Source: Prevotella sp. UBA2711
Lineage (GTDB): Bacteria; Bacteroidota; Bacteroidia; Bacteroidales; Bacteroidaceae
Direction: 5' to 3'
Length of the DNA: 64,000 bases
Assembly: GCA_002354095.1 (NCBI GenBank)
Contig: DEKX01000048.1
Coordinates: 1-64,000 of the forward strand
The notes under the pieces are model-generated. The model was not told the origin of the DNA, ran no database searches, and was given only the letters and a program-made list of their open reading frames with translations. This document shows, one piece after another, positions 16,044 through 25,134 of this stretch (the stretch's first letter is position 1; the number at the start of each line of letters is the position of its first letter). The position numbers were made by a program, and so were the translations under genes.

Positions 16044-16051
16044 CAAAGGTA
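16044..16051 (-). promoter_or_regulatory. -7 box of the riboswitch transcript
   Basis: Minus strand TACCTTTG lies just upstream of the aptamer. The intact promoter shows that any element insertion happened upstream of it, at or beyond about 16.06 kb. Confidence 0.6.
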
Positions 16052-16121
16052 GTGATTTTTTATGAAAGAAATATGCTTTATACAAAAAAGTTATCAATAT
16101 AACGTCAATTTATAATCAAAT

Positions 16122-16150
16122 CCCCGACCTGCGAGCGATGCAAGCCGGGG
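16122..16150 (-). terminator. Terminator-like hairpin after the coupling-protein gene
   Basis: CCCCGaCcTGC and GCAaGcCGGGG pair with two mismatches, seven bases past the mobC stop codon. Confidence 0.55.
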
Positions 16151-16156
16151 CTTATC

Positions 16157-18346
16157 CTATTTTTTGAACTCCTGCTCAACTTCGAGGATCAGGCTGTCAA
16201 CATCGGCTTTTACGCGGTTGTAGTTCATATATAAGATACGCTCGCGGGCATCGACGGACTTAAAATCATAGGCGATGGGGAGCGGATAATTGGCGTAATC
16301 CTCCTCTTCGGCTTTGATTTCGGACATGTCAAAATTGGTCTTGCAATAGAACTTCGAGGTCTGGAACTCCTCCGACTTCTGGATGTTCATCGAACCATGA
16401 CGGCCAGTCTTGGTGGGGGTGAAGTCACGGGCCACCTGTCCGCAGATCCAGCCAGAGGGCATATCCGAGATCTTCGAGGCAGGCACCATCGAGTCCATGT
16501 TCTCGTTGAGATTGATGCTGGTGCGGTCGCGGTCGATGGTGACACCCTTTTTGAGCTGTACAGTCTTGCCGAAGATGTCGTTGGAAAGCCATTCGAGCGT
16601 CTCTTTGTTACGCGCAGAGCCGGACACGACATTACCGATGGTGGTGATAATCTTCTGCATACCCACCTTGCCATAGTCGGCCTCCAGCTGCGGCAGTTCC
16701 TGGAATCCGAGAATGACGGCCACCTTGTTGCTTCGTGCCGTACCGATCAGACGGTCTATCTTGTGGAAATAGAGCGTCGGCACCTCGTCCACACAGATGT
16801 CAACGGGAATGTTCTTGCCCTGGCCACTGTTCACTCGTGTCACCAGACGGTTCAGGATCATGGCGTTCAAGGCACCCACGATCTGCTCCTTCTCCGGGTC
16901 GTTGGCAATGAGCAGGTACGACGGACTCTTGGGGTCGCTGACCTTCAGGTCGAAGTCATCGCCGTCCTTGTGAAATATCCAGTAGGCCTCCTTGGTGGCC
17001 AGCTTCGAGGTCTGCACACGCAGCGTACCAATCATACCCTCAAGTTGTTCCATCGCCTTGCCATCGAGAGCCGACTTGAACGGTGCAATCAGCGGGAATA
17101 TCTCAGGGTCGGTCTGCAGAATCTCGAACATGGTCTTGTAGTCGATGTTCAGGAACGACAGCACATGCGGCATGTCGCTATACTTGCCCAACCAATAGGC
17201 AGGCGTGACGGTATTGCCTGCCTTGTCAAAGACACGGCCCGTCAGTTTCCTATGGTGCGTCTCTTTGTCCTCCGTATATTCCGGCACCAGCTCGTTGCCG
17301 TCCTTGTCGTAGGGTAGGCGCTTATAGTTCACAAAGAAGTAGATGCAGGCGGCGAGGAAGTTCACTGCAGAGGTCTTGAAGAACTGGTCGGAGCCACCGC
17401 CACCCTCATTCTTACCTTTGTTCAGCGAATCGACCAGCGTCTCCGCGGTCTCCTGGGCAGCGGCCAGCGAGTCAATGTACTTATGCTGGATAGGGTTCAC
17501 CCGACGCGAATACTCCACATTCACGAAGTTGATGATGTTGAACTGACAGCCCGGCGGCGTCTTGCCCTTCGCCTTGTTGATGCGGTAGTGATAGTAGAGC
17601 TTCTGGGCGAGGGTAGGGAACTTGTAATCGTAAACCACCATCGAAAAGCCCTTGGCCGAGTGCTGACGGATGAACGGCTCAATGACAGAAAAGGTCTTAC
17701 CCGATCCAGGCGTACCCACCACGAACGTACCACGGAAGGGGTTGTTGATATTGATCCATCCGTGACGGAACTTGCCGTGATAGTAGTAGCGCATGGGGAT
17801 GTTCACGCCGTACTTCGTATCGACGCGCTTCTCATTCTGCTCGAAACTCTCGTTCTCGAAGTTGAAACGGTCCTTCATCAGTCCCTCCTTCAGATACTTC
17901 GACACGTTGTCGAGCGCCACATGGACGCACACCGTGCCGACAATGGAGGCCACCATGTAGAGCCAGATGCTCAGCGGGAATATCCACAGGCGGTAGTGCA
18001 GCCAGTCGGTGTAGTAGAGCCACACGGCCAACAGGACCAGCACGAATCCGATGACAATGGGCCAGAACACCATCTTACGGGCATCGAACTCAATCTGTTT
18101 CTTATTGCGGGTGCCGATGCAGGTGATAATGACCAGCAGGAGCGTGGCAATCTTGCTATAAGCGAGGTGACCAGGCTGGTAAATCAGCCAGCGGCCCATG
18201 CGCTCATGCAGGTCGGTCAGCACTCCGGCGAACGTGTCGAGCAACTCAGGATTGCAGGCATACTCGAAAAACTCAACGACCAGCGAAACGTAGATGACGA
18301 CTCGGAAAATGCTGTATATGCTTTGTATCTCTTTCGACTCTTCCAT
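16157..18346 (-). CDS. mobC: Conjugative coupling protein (VirD4/TraG type, MobC)
   Basis: The 729-residue inner-membrane ATPase delivers the relaxosome to the type IV secretion channel. Four hydrophobic segments fill about the first 150 residues. Walker A is VVGTPGSGKTFSV (about 211), and Walker B is VDICVDEVPTLYF (about 505), followed by LIGTARSNKVAVILGFQELP, typical of Bacteroidetes MobC/TraG proteins. It is the last gene of a minus-strand cluster that also holds the relaxase. The next upstream gene ends two bases before its start, suggesting coupled translation. Confidence 0.9.
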   Translation of the reverse strand: MEESKEIQSIYSIFRVVIYVSLVVEFFEYACNPELLDTFAGVLTDLHERMGRWLIYQPGHLAYSKIATLLLVIITCIGTRNKKQIEFDARKMVFWPIVIGFVLVLLAVWLYYTDWLHYRLWIFPLSIWLYMVASIVGTVCVHVALDNVSKYLKEGLMKDRFNFENESFEQNEKRVDTKYGVNIPMRYYYHGKFRHGWININNPFRGTFVVGTPGSGKTFSVIEPFIRQHSAKGFSMVVYDYKFPTLAQKLYYHYRINKAKGKTPPGCQFNIINFVNVEYSRRVNPIQHKYIDSLAAAQETAETLVDSLNKGKNEGGGGSDQFFKTSAVNFLAACIYFFVNYKRLPYDKDGNELVPEYTEDKETHHRKLTGRVFDKAGNTVTPAYWLGKYSDMPHVLSFLNIDYKTMFEILQTDPEIFPLIAPFKSALDGKAMEQLEGMIGTLRVQTSKLATKEAYWIFHKDGDDFDLKVSDPKSPSYLLIANDPEKEQIVGALNAMILNRLVTRVNSGQGKNIPVDICVDEVPTLYFHKIDRLIGTARSNKVAVILGFQELPQLEADYGKVGMQKIITTIGNVVSGSARNKETLEWLSNDIFGKTVQLKKGVTIDRDRTSINLNENMDSMVPASKISDMPSGWICGQVARDFTPTKTGRHGSMNIQKSEEFQTSKFYCKTNFDMSEIKAEEEDYANYPLPIAYDFKSVDARERILYMNYNRVKADVDSLILEVEQEFKK

Positions 18347-18348
18347 TT

Positions 18349-19029
18349 CTATCTTACCGATTTAGCGTTGTTCCACCACTGGCGGCGGCAACGAGTGATG
18401 ATGTCGTGCTTGGTGTCGGGGTTCATGTAATAGGCCCGCTCCATCAGCTCGTTCCACACATCGAGAAACGACGTATAGCGAAGCGCGAGGGTGAGCTGGC
18501 GCAACTGTTTGTTGATGGTGCGCAGTTTGGGCCGGATGGTCGAGATGACCTTATTCTTCTCCTGTTCCGTCATCTTGCTGCTCTCAAAGCACACCTTGCG
18601 GATGTCCATGATGACATCGAGCGTGGTGCGCACGATGTTGCGATAGACCACATTGCGGCGGGTGGAGAAAGCCACGGCCAAGGCGTTCTCAGGACTGTCC
18701 GCGAGGACATGGCCCAAGTCCTTCACGCATTTCGAGGTTTGCGTCACCTCGTAGTAGATGCCGTAGATTTCTGCAGCAATCGACAGTACATCGTGGAACT
18801 TATCCAGGTAGTCGTTGAACTCGCGCTGGAAGTCGGTCGTGGCTTCCACCTCCTCCTTTATCCAAACGTGGCCAGTGGTCATCAGCAGCTGCGCCTTCTC
18901 CTGCGACTCGATGGTTTTCTTCGCCTGGTCGGAGGCCAGTTCAATGGCAGCCACACGTCCCGGGTCGATACCAGCCACCGACTTCAGCGGTACACACAAC
19001 AGTATTATCAGGTATAGCTTCTTCATCAT
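18349..19029 (-). CDS. Exported helical transfer-associated protein (RW-tail family)
   Basis: The 226-residue protein has a signal peptide (LYLIILLCVPLKSVAG) and is then predicted almost all helical. Its C-terminus (FLDVWNELMERAYY...RCRRQWWNNAKS) matches the plan of the proteins at 19026, 50896 and 51646: a signal peptide, a helical body and a closing arginine-tryptophan motif. It overlaps the preceding gene by four bases (ATGA). Position in a transfer cluster suggests a periplasmic part of the conjugation machine, perhaps VirB5-like. That is inference; no named family was recognised. Confidence 0.65.
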   Translation of the reverse strand: MMKKLYLIILLCVPLKSVAGIDPGRVAAIELASDQAKKTIESQEKAQLLMTTGHVWIKEEVEATTDFQREFNDYLDKFHDVLSIAAEIYGIYYEVTQTSKCVKDLGHVLADSPENALAVAFSTRRNVVYRNIVRTTLDVIMDIRKVCFESSKMTEQEKNKVISTIRPKLRTINKQLRQLTLALRYTSFLDVWNELMERAYYMNPDTKHDIITRCRRQWWNNAKSVR

Positions 19030-19745
19030 TCATTCAATATTTGACTCACGGTTGATGCCCTGCGCCAGCGTTCGTACGCCTCACTGGCTATCTCGGCATG
19101 GCTCTTGTCAACCATCCCAGCCGTGTACTGGTTCCAGACATCCGTCAGATTATGATACGCGATACTGATGGCGAGGGTGCGCAGTTTGGCATTCAGCCGG
19201 GCCAGTTCGTCGGACAGTTGCCAGAGCATTTCCGTCCGTTCGGCTCCCGTCAGCATATTGTCCGTTCCACCCTTGGCCACCGACACCTTCAAAAGGCGAT
19301 AAGTCTTGATGAACTCCGTCGCTGTTTCGAGGTAGAGGTCGTTCATGGCCAACGTGGCACCGATGCCCACAGGATTGGCATTGATGGCCCGTTGTATCTC
19401 ATAGAGATGTTGCAGGGTCTGAACACCATCGGCATAGAGCGAACACCCGGCTTTAAGGGCATCGGCATAGCCACGAGCCGTTTTCAGGTAAGCATTATAC
19501 TTACCCTCCCACTGTTTCATCTTCGTGAACTCTGCCGCGATGGTTCCCTGAAAAGCAGCGGTCTTCTGCATACCTTTCGTCTGGCTGTTTATCGTGCTGT
19601 TCAGCAGGCTCGTTCCCTCGGCAATAGCGGCATATTGCAGCGGATTGGCCTCGCCAACCTGCCCAAAACTACTGGCAGGCACGCCCATCAGGACGGCCAA
19701 TGCCAGTAGTCCGCGTCGATTATGAAAGAATAAAGATGGTATCAT
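19026..19745 (-). CDS. Exported helical transfer-associated protein (RW-tail family)
   Basis: The 239-residue protein has a signal peptide ending SFG|QVGEANP and a long helical body. The C-terminus HNLTDVWNQYTAGMVD...AYERWRRAS is clearly related to the next gene (FLDVWNEL...CRRQWWNNA). A related tail occurs in the right-arm proteins at 50896 (FSRWKRVAEE) and 51646 (HGRWKVAMA). Probably periplasmic and tied to the type IV secretion apparatus. It lies 24 bases after the 669-residue repeat protein. Confidence 0.65.
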   Translation of the reverse strand: MIPSLFFHNRRGLLALAVLMGVPASSFGQVGEANPLQYAAIAEGTSLLNSTINSQTKGMQKTAAFQGTIAAEFTKMKQWEGKYNAYLKTARGYADALKAGCSLYADGVQTLQHLYEIQRAINANPVGIGATLAMNDLYLETATEFIKTYRLLKVSVAKGGTDNMLTGAERTEMLWQLSDELARLNAKLRTLAISIAYHNLTDVWNQYTAGMVDKSHAEIASEAYERWRRASTVSQILNE

Positions 19746-19769
19746 TCTTATTTAATAAAGATAAATTAT

Positions 19770-21779
19770 CTACATGCCACGTCTGATACCCTCGTCTGGT
19801 CCAGGAACACCAAGGTTGGCTTCCTCTGAGCGGAAGTTGGCTGCAGCTACATCAGCCGGACTGACAACTCCTGCTTTATGATAGACGGGGCCGGTACGGG
19901 TTTCATAAATCTCAGGTCTCGGCTCATGTGGGACAGACAGGCCGTCGCGCATCACCTCACCACCAACGACCAATGCGGCCAAAAGAGCAGCACCGAGGTT
20001 ATGGCCTTCGCCTGGACGGGTCTTGATATCGACCTCATTGAAGATCTTAGAGAAGAGCTGCATACGGTGATAGTCATCGACAGCGAGGAACTTGTCATAC
20101 TGTTTCTGGGTAATCTCATGTGAAATAGTCTGCCCATTGATGACTGCGGTCATCTTGTATTTGCCATTCGCTGTAGGGTCAACCTGAATATTCCCCACCT
20201 CGACCTCACGGCCATGTGCTCTCTCACGGTAAAAACCCTTGCGCTCATTAAACTCCAAAAGGGCTGCACCGTCCACCCTGTTGGAAGTGGCATTTTGGAT
20301 GTCCACTTCCTTTTGGTGGACGATGCTTTGCCCGTCATGCGCAAGGTATAGGTCATCCTGATATAGGCTCTCCCCATGTGCCGACTTGATTTCGACCTCG
20401 TTGAAAACCTTATCGAACATCTTCAGGCGATGGGCATCGTCGAGGTCGAGGAACTTCTGATAGTCCTTGGCTGAGATGGAGTGGGCGAGGAGTCGGCCAT
20501 TGACTTCTGCCTCCATGACGTATGTACCATTGAGCGTTTTATCAACTCGTATTTCGCCAACAACCATCTCACGGCCATTGGATACTGGCTGGAACCAACC
20601 CTTGTTGCCCAAGATGGTCTGAATCTCCCTGCCATTGATGGCATTAGGGTCGCGTTCAATACGCTCAGACTCTCTGCGCTGTTCGGCTTTTGCTTCGGCG
20701 AGACGCTGCTGTTCTGCGATGCGGCGTTCCTGTTCGATGAAAGGTGCTTCCACCTCCTGACGAACATCCGGCTTCAGGTCGAGCGATACCAGTTCCTTGG
20801 TTTCGAACATGTCCTTGGTGAGTTTCGTATCGAAGTCCTTGCCGATAACCTCATTGATGATGGCCAGACGGGCATCAACTGATACGCCGCCTTTGCCACT
20901 GACCTTGTTGGCCATGAGCTTTTGCAGTTCCTCCGGCTTCAGGTCATACTGGAGATCCACCTTTGAGAGATTCGACTGGATGGTGAGTGTCTTCTTGGCT
21001 TCGTCGATGACAATGCCGTGTGACTTCAACACCTCCTGGAACTTGTCATTGCTGAAATAGACATCGGAGGTGATGACAGAAGAGTAGGGGATGCCCTGAC
21101 CTTGTGGACGGGGTGCTGCCTCCAAAGGCTTTATCTTGGGTTCGATGGAAATCTGGTCCAGCACCTCGACGGGCGTTTCCTTCTGATGGCCTTTGAAGTA
21201 AAAGCCATAACCGCCAGAGAGCATTTCACCTGGCTTCACTCTGTTGTCAGGTCGTTCCGTTACCATCGGGCCACCTCCCCAAGGACGATATGCGTGGTCA
21301 CCGATACGGCGAAGATGGAATCCTTCAGTACGAGGGGCATAGCCTACGAAGTCACCTGCCCAACCACGACCCTGACGGCTGAAGGGAGCAAACCAAGGTG
21401 TTCGGCGGGCAGGTCTGGCATCGTAGCCATACTCCCCATGTCCGATACGATAGCCATGCAGTCCCATCGCCACACGACCGAAGGCATTGCTGGCAGAAAC
21501 AAAGTTCTGCGGCATGTAGAAGTCATCCTTCACGATAGAGGCGAAAGTGTTATAGGCTTTCTTATTCTCGTAGGTGGTTCCCCAGCCCATGAGGTTCTCC
21601 ACCTGTTTCTCATTCAGTTTGTAGGTCAAAACAGGAGAGTCGTGACCCAATACAATGAGTTCACGACCACCGTCCTTCGCCAAACTGATATGCGCCTGCA
21701 TACCATTCTTGCGCAAAACCTCCTGAAGACCTGTCGAGAGATCCAACTCTCGCGGATTAGTATATTTCCGTATTGCCAT
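19770..21779 (-). CDS. 669-residue protein with four divergent internal repeats
   Basis: No signal peptide is present, so it is probably cytoplasmic. About four copies of an 85-residue module are visible. Repeats 3 (about 385-475) and 4 (about 490-585) are closest: GREMVVGEIRVDKTLNGTYV against GREVEVGNIQVDPTANGKYK, and KDYQKFLDLDDAHRLKMF against KQYDKFLAVDDYHRMQLF. Two weaker copies begin near residues 17 and 240. A Glu/Arg-rich coiled segment (about 350-380) separates the pairs. The modules loosely resemble the DUF3945-type repeats of Bacteroidetes mobile elements. Function unknown; a role in DNA processing is guesswork. Confidence 0.65.
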   Translation of the reverse strand: MAIRKYTNPRELDLSTGLQEVLRKNGMQAHISLAKDGGRELIVLGHDSPVLTYKLNEKQVENLMGWGTTYENKKAYNTFASIVKDDFYMPQNFVSASNAFGRVAMGLHGYRIGHGEYGYDARPARRTPWFAPFSRQGRGWAGDFVGYAPRTEGFHLRRIGDHAYRPWGGGPMVTERPDNRVKPGEMLSGGYGFYFKGHQKETPVEVLDQISIEPKIKPLEAAPRPQGQGIPYSSVITSDVYFSNDKFQEVLKSHGIVIDEAKKTLTIQSNLSKVDLQYDLKPEELQKLMANKVSGKGGVSVDARLAIINEVIGKDFDTKLTKDMFETKELVSLDLKPDVRQEVEAPFIEQERRIAEQQRLAEAKAEQRRESERIERDPNAINGREIQTILGNKGWFQPVSNGREMVVGEIRVDKTLNGTYVMEAEVNGRLLAHSISAKDYQKFLDLDDAHRLKMFDKVFNEVEIKSAHGESLYQDDLYLAHDGQSIVHQKEVDIQNATSNRVDGAALLEFNERKGFYRERAHGREVEVGNIQVDPTANGKYKMTAVINGQTISHEITQKQYDKFLAVDDYHRMQLFSKIFNEVDIKTRPGEGHNLGAALLAALVVGGEVMRDGLSVPHEPRPEIYETRTGPVYHKAGVVSPADVAAANFRSEEANLGVPGPDEGIRRGM

Positions 21780-21782
21780 AGA

Positions 21783-22961
21783 CTACTTGAAATAAAGTAC
21801 GACGCAGGTGTTACGATTGCCATTGAGCGGTTCGTAGCTATCGATACCGCCACGATGCTTCTTCTGGATATGAGTCTCGTCAACGCCATGAGCCTTCAGC
21901 AGTCCTGCGATATAGTCGGCTCGTTCGACACTCAGGCGTTCGTTGATCTCAGGCGTACCCGTCTCGCTGTCTGCAGCACCAATGATTCGGGCCTGAAGGC
22001 CATATTTCTTGATGACTTCTGACACCTCCTTGATGTTGATGAACTGTGCGTTTTCTGTCAACTCATGGGTTCCTATCTTAAAGAAAAAATAGATAGGTGC
22101 GCCAATGTACTTCTTGCCAGACTTCAGAATGTGCAGGTACTTGTTGGCGGCGATTGCGGTTGAATCAGTCAGACTATCCACGTTGATAGTATCGCTGATG
22201 CCATCCCAATCCTTGTTGGCCAAACGCTTGCGAAGAGAGTTAAGACCGCTATAGTTATTGCGCTCATGGGCAGCGGTGGACTGAGCCGAAGGAGCTATCT
22301 CCTTGTTCTGGTTCTGCCATGAGTCGTAATACCTGTTCACCTGGTTCAAATCAACTTCATGGACGCGAATTCTCTTCCACCCGACTTTGCCGATGGTAAC
22401 ACTCAGACCGATGCTGGCCTGCAGCAGATGGTCACCGAGTTTATCAGATGCTCCCTGCCCGTCGAAGTTCTGCCAGGTGGTCGTGGCTCCGAGTTCTCCA
22501 GACAAATGCAGACGCTCCGACAGTCGGTAGCGACCAATGAGGCCATAGGAGATAGCGAATGGCTTCTGACCATTATAGCTGTTATGAATCAGTCCGCATC
22601 CAGCGTATGGGATGATGTCCCACTTCTGCATCCCGTCACTATGCGCCGTGAGGTTATACAGGAAGTCCACATGCAGGTTCTGGTAATTACATGATACCAT
22701 ATTGGCATCCTTCAGTTGAAGGCCCTGAAAAGCCAGTCTGCCAGCCACATGAGGCGTGAACCACTTGCCCACTGACACATTCAGCAACGGTTTCTCACGG
22801 TCAAACAAATCACCATGTCCTACTGGCTTACCAATGAAAGCCGATACACCTCCCTTGGCTGAGAGGAACCAATTTACTCCCCAATCATCGACGGGAGAAT
22901 CTTGTGCTGCAGCTGTCCCTGCTACGAGACATGCCGCCATTAAAATCATTGTTTTCTTCAT
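21783..22961 (-). CDS. OmpA-family outer-membrane protein
   Basis: The 392-residue protein has a signal peptide (ACLVAGTAAAQ), an eight-strand-type barrel region (about 30-205) and a C-terminal OmpA-like peptidoglycan-binding domain. The latter shows IKEVSEVIKKYGLQARIIGA, NERLSVERADYI and a final GNRNTCVVLYF. The second half of the usual NxxLSxxRA motif is present (LSVERA). It lies inside the transfer cluster, three bases before the repeat protein. It may anchor the mating apparatus or serve in mating-pair stabilisation or exclusion; these roles are inferred. Confidence 0.8.
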   Translation of the reverse strand: MKKTMILMAACLVAGTAAAQDSPVDDWGVNWFLSAKGGVSAFIGKPVGHGDLFDREKPLLNVSVGKWFTPHVAGRLAFQGLQLKDANMVSCNYQNLHVDFLYNLTAHSDGMQKWDIIPYAGCGLIHNSYNGQKPFAISYGLIGRYRLSERLHLSGELGATTTWQNFDGQGASDKLGDHLLQASIGLSVTIGKVGWKRIRVHEVDLNQVNRYYDSWQNQNKEIAPSAQSTAAHERNNYSGLNSLRKRLANKDWDGISDTINVDSLTDSTAIAANKYLHILKSGKKYIGAPIYFFFKIGTHELTENAQFINIKEVSEVIKKYGLQARIIGAADSETGTPEINERLSVERADYIAGLLKAHGVDETHIQKKHRGGIDSYEPLNGNRNTCVVLYFK

Positions 22962-23046
22962 TTGCTTAATACCTTTTTAATTTTTTAGCCGCGAAAGTAC
23001 AACATCTATTTCACTGTACAGACGCACAGAAATTATCATGCTTGAA

Positions 23047-24564
23047 TTAACGTTTCAATTTTCGTCCAGCTGGTCTCATCATCATGCGGCCCATGATGCA
23101 ACAACGCCTACGATACGCATACTCGTCCTCGTCTTCCTTGCGTCGCCAGCCACTTCCCGGGCCATTACCGCCACCACCATGATCCTGTGCATACTTTGTA
23201 GCACCATCTATCAATCCCGTGAAAATAGCGGTTGCGGCGGCGACAATTGCATTGCCTCTTTCGGCTATGTCTTCGATGAAAGAACCATCCATCAGTCCCT
23301 CAAACTCATTCCGCAGTCCAGGCGGCAGTTTCTTGGAGAAGTCGCACAACCTCTGGTGTTCCTTCTGAACCTCTTCGATGGCCTCGCTCCACATCATTGT
23401 AGTCATTTCACGCATGGCATCATCCTCCAGTGATGGACTGTTCTTTTCGACCTGCTCATATAGCGAATCGTATGCCTTTTCAAGATTCTCTTTCATGCCT
23501 GTCAGTTCTTCTAACTGGGTCATGGCTGCATCGAGTTTTGTTTTCTTGTCATTCAACTTTGTCTGTATATCGTTAAGTTGGTCTTCTAACTTTTGTTTCT
23601 TCTCTTCAAGTTCATCGATGGGAATATGACCATTCTTGTATTCCTCTTCAAGACCACCAATCTCGGTAATGATTTTCTGCTTCTGTTCCCGAAGATTGAT
23701 TATCATAGTGGTCAATCCCTTGTAGCGTTTCTCGGCTCTTTTGATTTCGGTTTTCAGATTGTCAAGTCTCCCTTGATTTGCCGTAATCTGTGTGGACTGT
23801 TCGGTCATCTTCTGTTCTTGCTCATTGAGGGTTACCTTGCCGGAATCAATCTGTTCCTCCAGCCACTGCATATATGACTTATGCTTGGCATTGGTCGTGG
23901 CGATGCTGTCACCACGTTCCAGTCCGTACTTGGCATTTACCTCGGCCAACTGGTCGTGCAGTTCCTTGAACTTGCGTGAGCCATCCTCCTTGTTACCGCC
24001 AAAGAACTTATTGTAGGAAAACTTGTTCTTTTCTGTGATGGGTAGCAGTGTACAATGGATATGCGGTAGGGTCTCATCGAGGTGAACGACAAATGCCGCA
24101 ATGTTATCCTCACCGTATTTATCGGCCATGAAGTGATACATGTCCTGTGCCCACTTCTCAATTCCTGGGCAGCGGGTGGCCTGAGAATTGTCAGATCCAC
24201 GCTTGAAATTCACCTCCTGATTGCCGAAGGCCAACTGACGCATCACGTCGCGTGAACCCTCTAATATGATATTCGCAACCGTCCGACGGCGACGCGGATC
24301 ATCCTCAGAAAGCCCTGCATTGGGGTCGGTGATACCCCTTGCCTTCAGAATTTCCCTAATACGGGTGGGGATGGAGGTGTCTTTATCCACCTCTTTTACT
24401 ACGCCACCACGGCCAATCTCGAAGTTGAGATGCTCGCGGGTGGGGTCTTGTGTACCTGATACCTGCTTATTATAAGCTGATTGCTGAGCAATACGCAGAT
24501 GTTCATTGCTTTGTGCTCGTGTCATGCCCTTACTGGGCTTTAAGTCGCAAACTTGCTTTGCCAT
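23047..24564 (-). CDS. MobV/Pre-family relaxase
   Basis: The 505-residue protein is a Mob_Pre plasmid mobilisation relaxase, which nicks oriT and stays bound to the 5' end during transfer. The family histidine motif is VVHLDETLPHIHCTLLPI (about residues 160-177). An N-terminal motif (RAQSNEHLRIAQQ) and NFEIGRG also fit. Residues about 245-420 form a long coiled coil, and the tail is Gly- and Arg-rich (HGGGGNGPGSGWRR). A structured intergenic region upstream is the likely oriT. Its own coupling protein lies in the same cluster. Confidence 0.88.
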   Translation of the reverse strand: MAKQVCDLKPSKGMTRAQSNEHLRIAQQSAYNKQVSGTQDPTREHLNFEIGRGGVVKEVDKDTSIPTRIREILKARGITDPNAGLSEDDPRRRRTVANIILEGSRDVMRQLAFGNQEVNFKRGSDNSQATRCPGIEKWAQDMYHFMADKYGEDNIAAFVVHLDETLPHIHCTLLPITEKNKFSYNKFFGGNKEDGSRKFKELHDQLAEVNAKYGLERGDSIATTNAKHKSYMQWLEEQIDSGKVTLNEQEQKMTEQSTQITANQGRLDNLKTEIKRAEKRYKGLTTMIINLREQKQKIITEIGGLEEEYKNGHIPIDELEEKKQKLEDQLNDIQTKLNDKKTKLDAAMTQLEELTGMKENLEKAYDSLYEQVEKNSPSLEDDAMREMTTMMWSEAIEEVQKEHQRLCDFSKKLPPGLRNEFEGLMDGSFIEDIAERGNAIVAAATAIFTGLIDGATKYAQDHGGGGNGPGSGWRRKEDEDEYAYRRRCCIMGRMMMRPAGRKLKR

Positions 24565-24589
24565 TTTTTTATTCGTTTATTAGTTCAAA

Positions 24590-24775
24590 TGGGGGTCTTG
24601 GGGTGTGAACCCTGAGCCTAACCGTCCGAGAGCTTGCTCCAATCCGCTTGCGATTGAGGACGGGCATCTTTGTGGGGCATCTGCCGACAAAGTGCGTATT
24701 AGGCTACGTCCTTCTGCCCAAGGGCAGTGTGGCACGACCTGGGGCAGACGCGCAAGCGCTCTCCGTTTCAGTCGT
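24590..24775. other. Candidate origin of transfer (stem-loop-rich)
   Basis: This GC-rich gap upstream of the relaxase is packed with nested inverted repeats: AGCCTAA (24615) with TTAGGCT (24699), CCGTCC (24622) with GGACGG (24658), CAATC (24640) with GATTG (24652). CTTTGT-GGCA with TGCC-ACAAAG lies at 24668-24692, and CTGCCCaaGGGCAG near 24714. MobV-type oriTs lie upstream of their relaxase genes and contain inverted repeats. The nick site cannot be assigned by eye. Confidence 0.6.
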
Positions 24776-24783
24776 TGTACACC

Positions 24784-25116
24784 CTAATAATCGTTGTCTG
24801 TGATATAGTTTAACTTGATTGCCTTTCGGTTGCCTGCCAAGGTCATGTTGACAATGCCAAGCTCCTGTAACTTCTCCAAGAAACGGCTGACCGTATCGCG
24901 GTCCCATCCCCAGGCTTTCGAGAACTCGAGGACGCTGCCTTTCATGAACTTTCCGTCACCCGTAAGCAGCGCGATGCGCTGACGCTCCATCAGGTCGCGG
25001 AAGGCTTCGAGGCGACTGTACTTCGGCTGTTTCTTCACACCCTGCAGCAGCAGGTTCCAGAAAGCGATGTCTGTGACAATTCGCACCTGGCTGTTTCTAA
25101 CTGTTTCTTTATCCAT
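24784..25116 (-). CDS. Winged-helix DNA-binding protein
   Basis: The 110-residue protein reads as a winged helix: SRLEAFRDLMERQRIALLTG, then MKGSVLEFSKAWGWDRDTVSRFLEKLQELGIV, a recognition helix, and a beta wing NMTLAGNRKAIKLNY. It borders the candidate oriT, so it may be a relaxosome accessory protein or local regulator. Similar small winged-helix proteins occur in Bacteroidetes plasmids; the role is inferred. Confidence 0.65.
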   Translation of the reverse strand: MDKETVRNSQVRIVTDIAFWNLLLQGVKKQPKYSRLEAFRDLMERQRIALLTGDGKFMKGSVLEFSKAWGWDRDTVSRFLEKLQELGIVNMTLAGNRKAIKLNYITDNDY

Positions 25117-25134
25117 GTCGTAATGCTTTATTGT

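Noticed and set aside
16052..16157. tRNA gene or direct repeat marking an attachment site
   Set aside because: No cloverleaf sequence was found, and without the far end of the element no direct repeat can be matched.
16397..17317. 306-codon plus-strand ORF opposite mobC
   Set aside because: It is the antisense of the conserved coupling ATPase and rich in His/Leu/Val as expected for such shadows.
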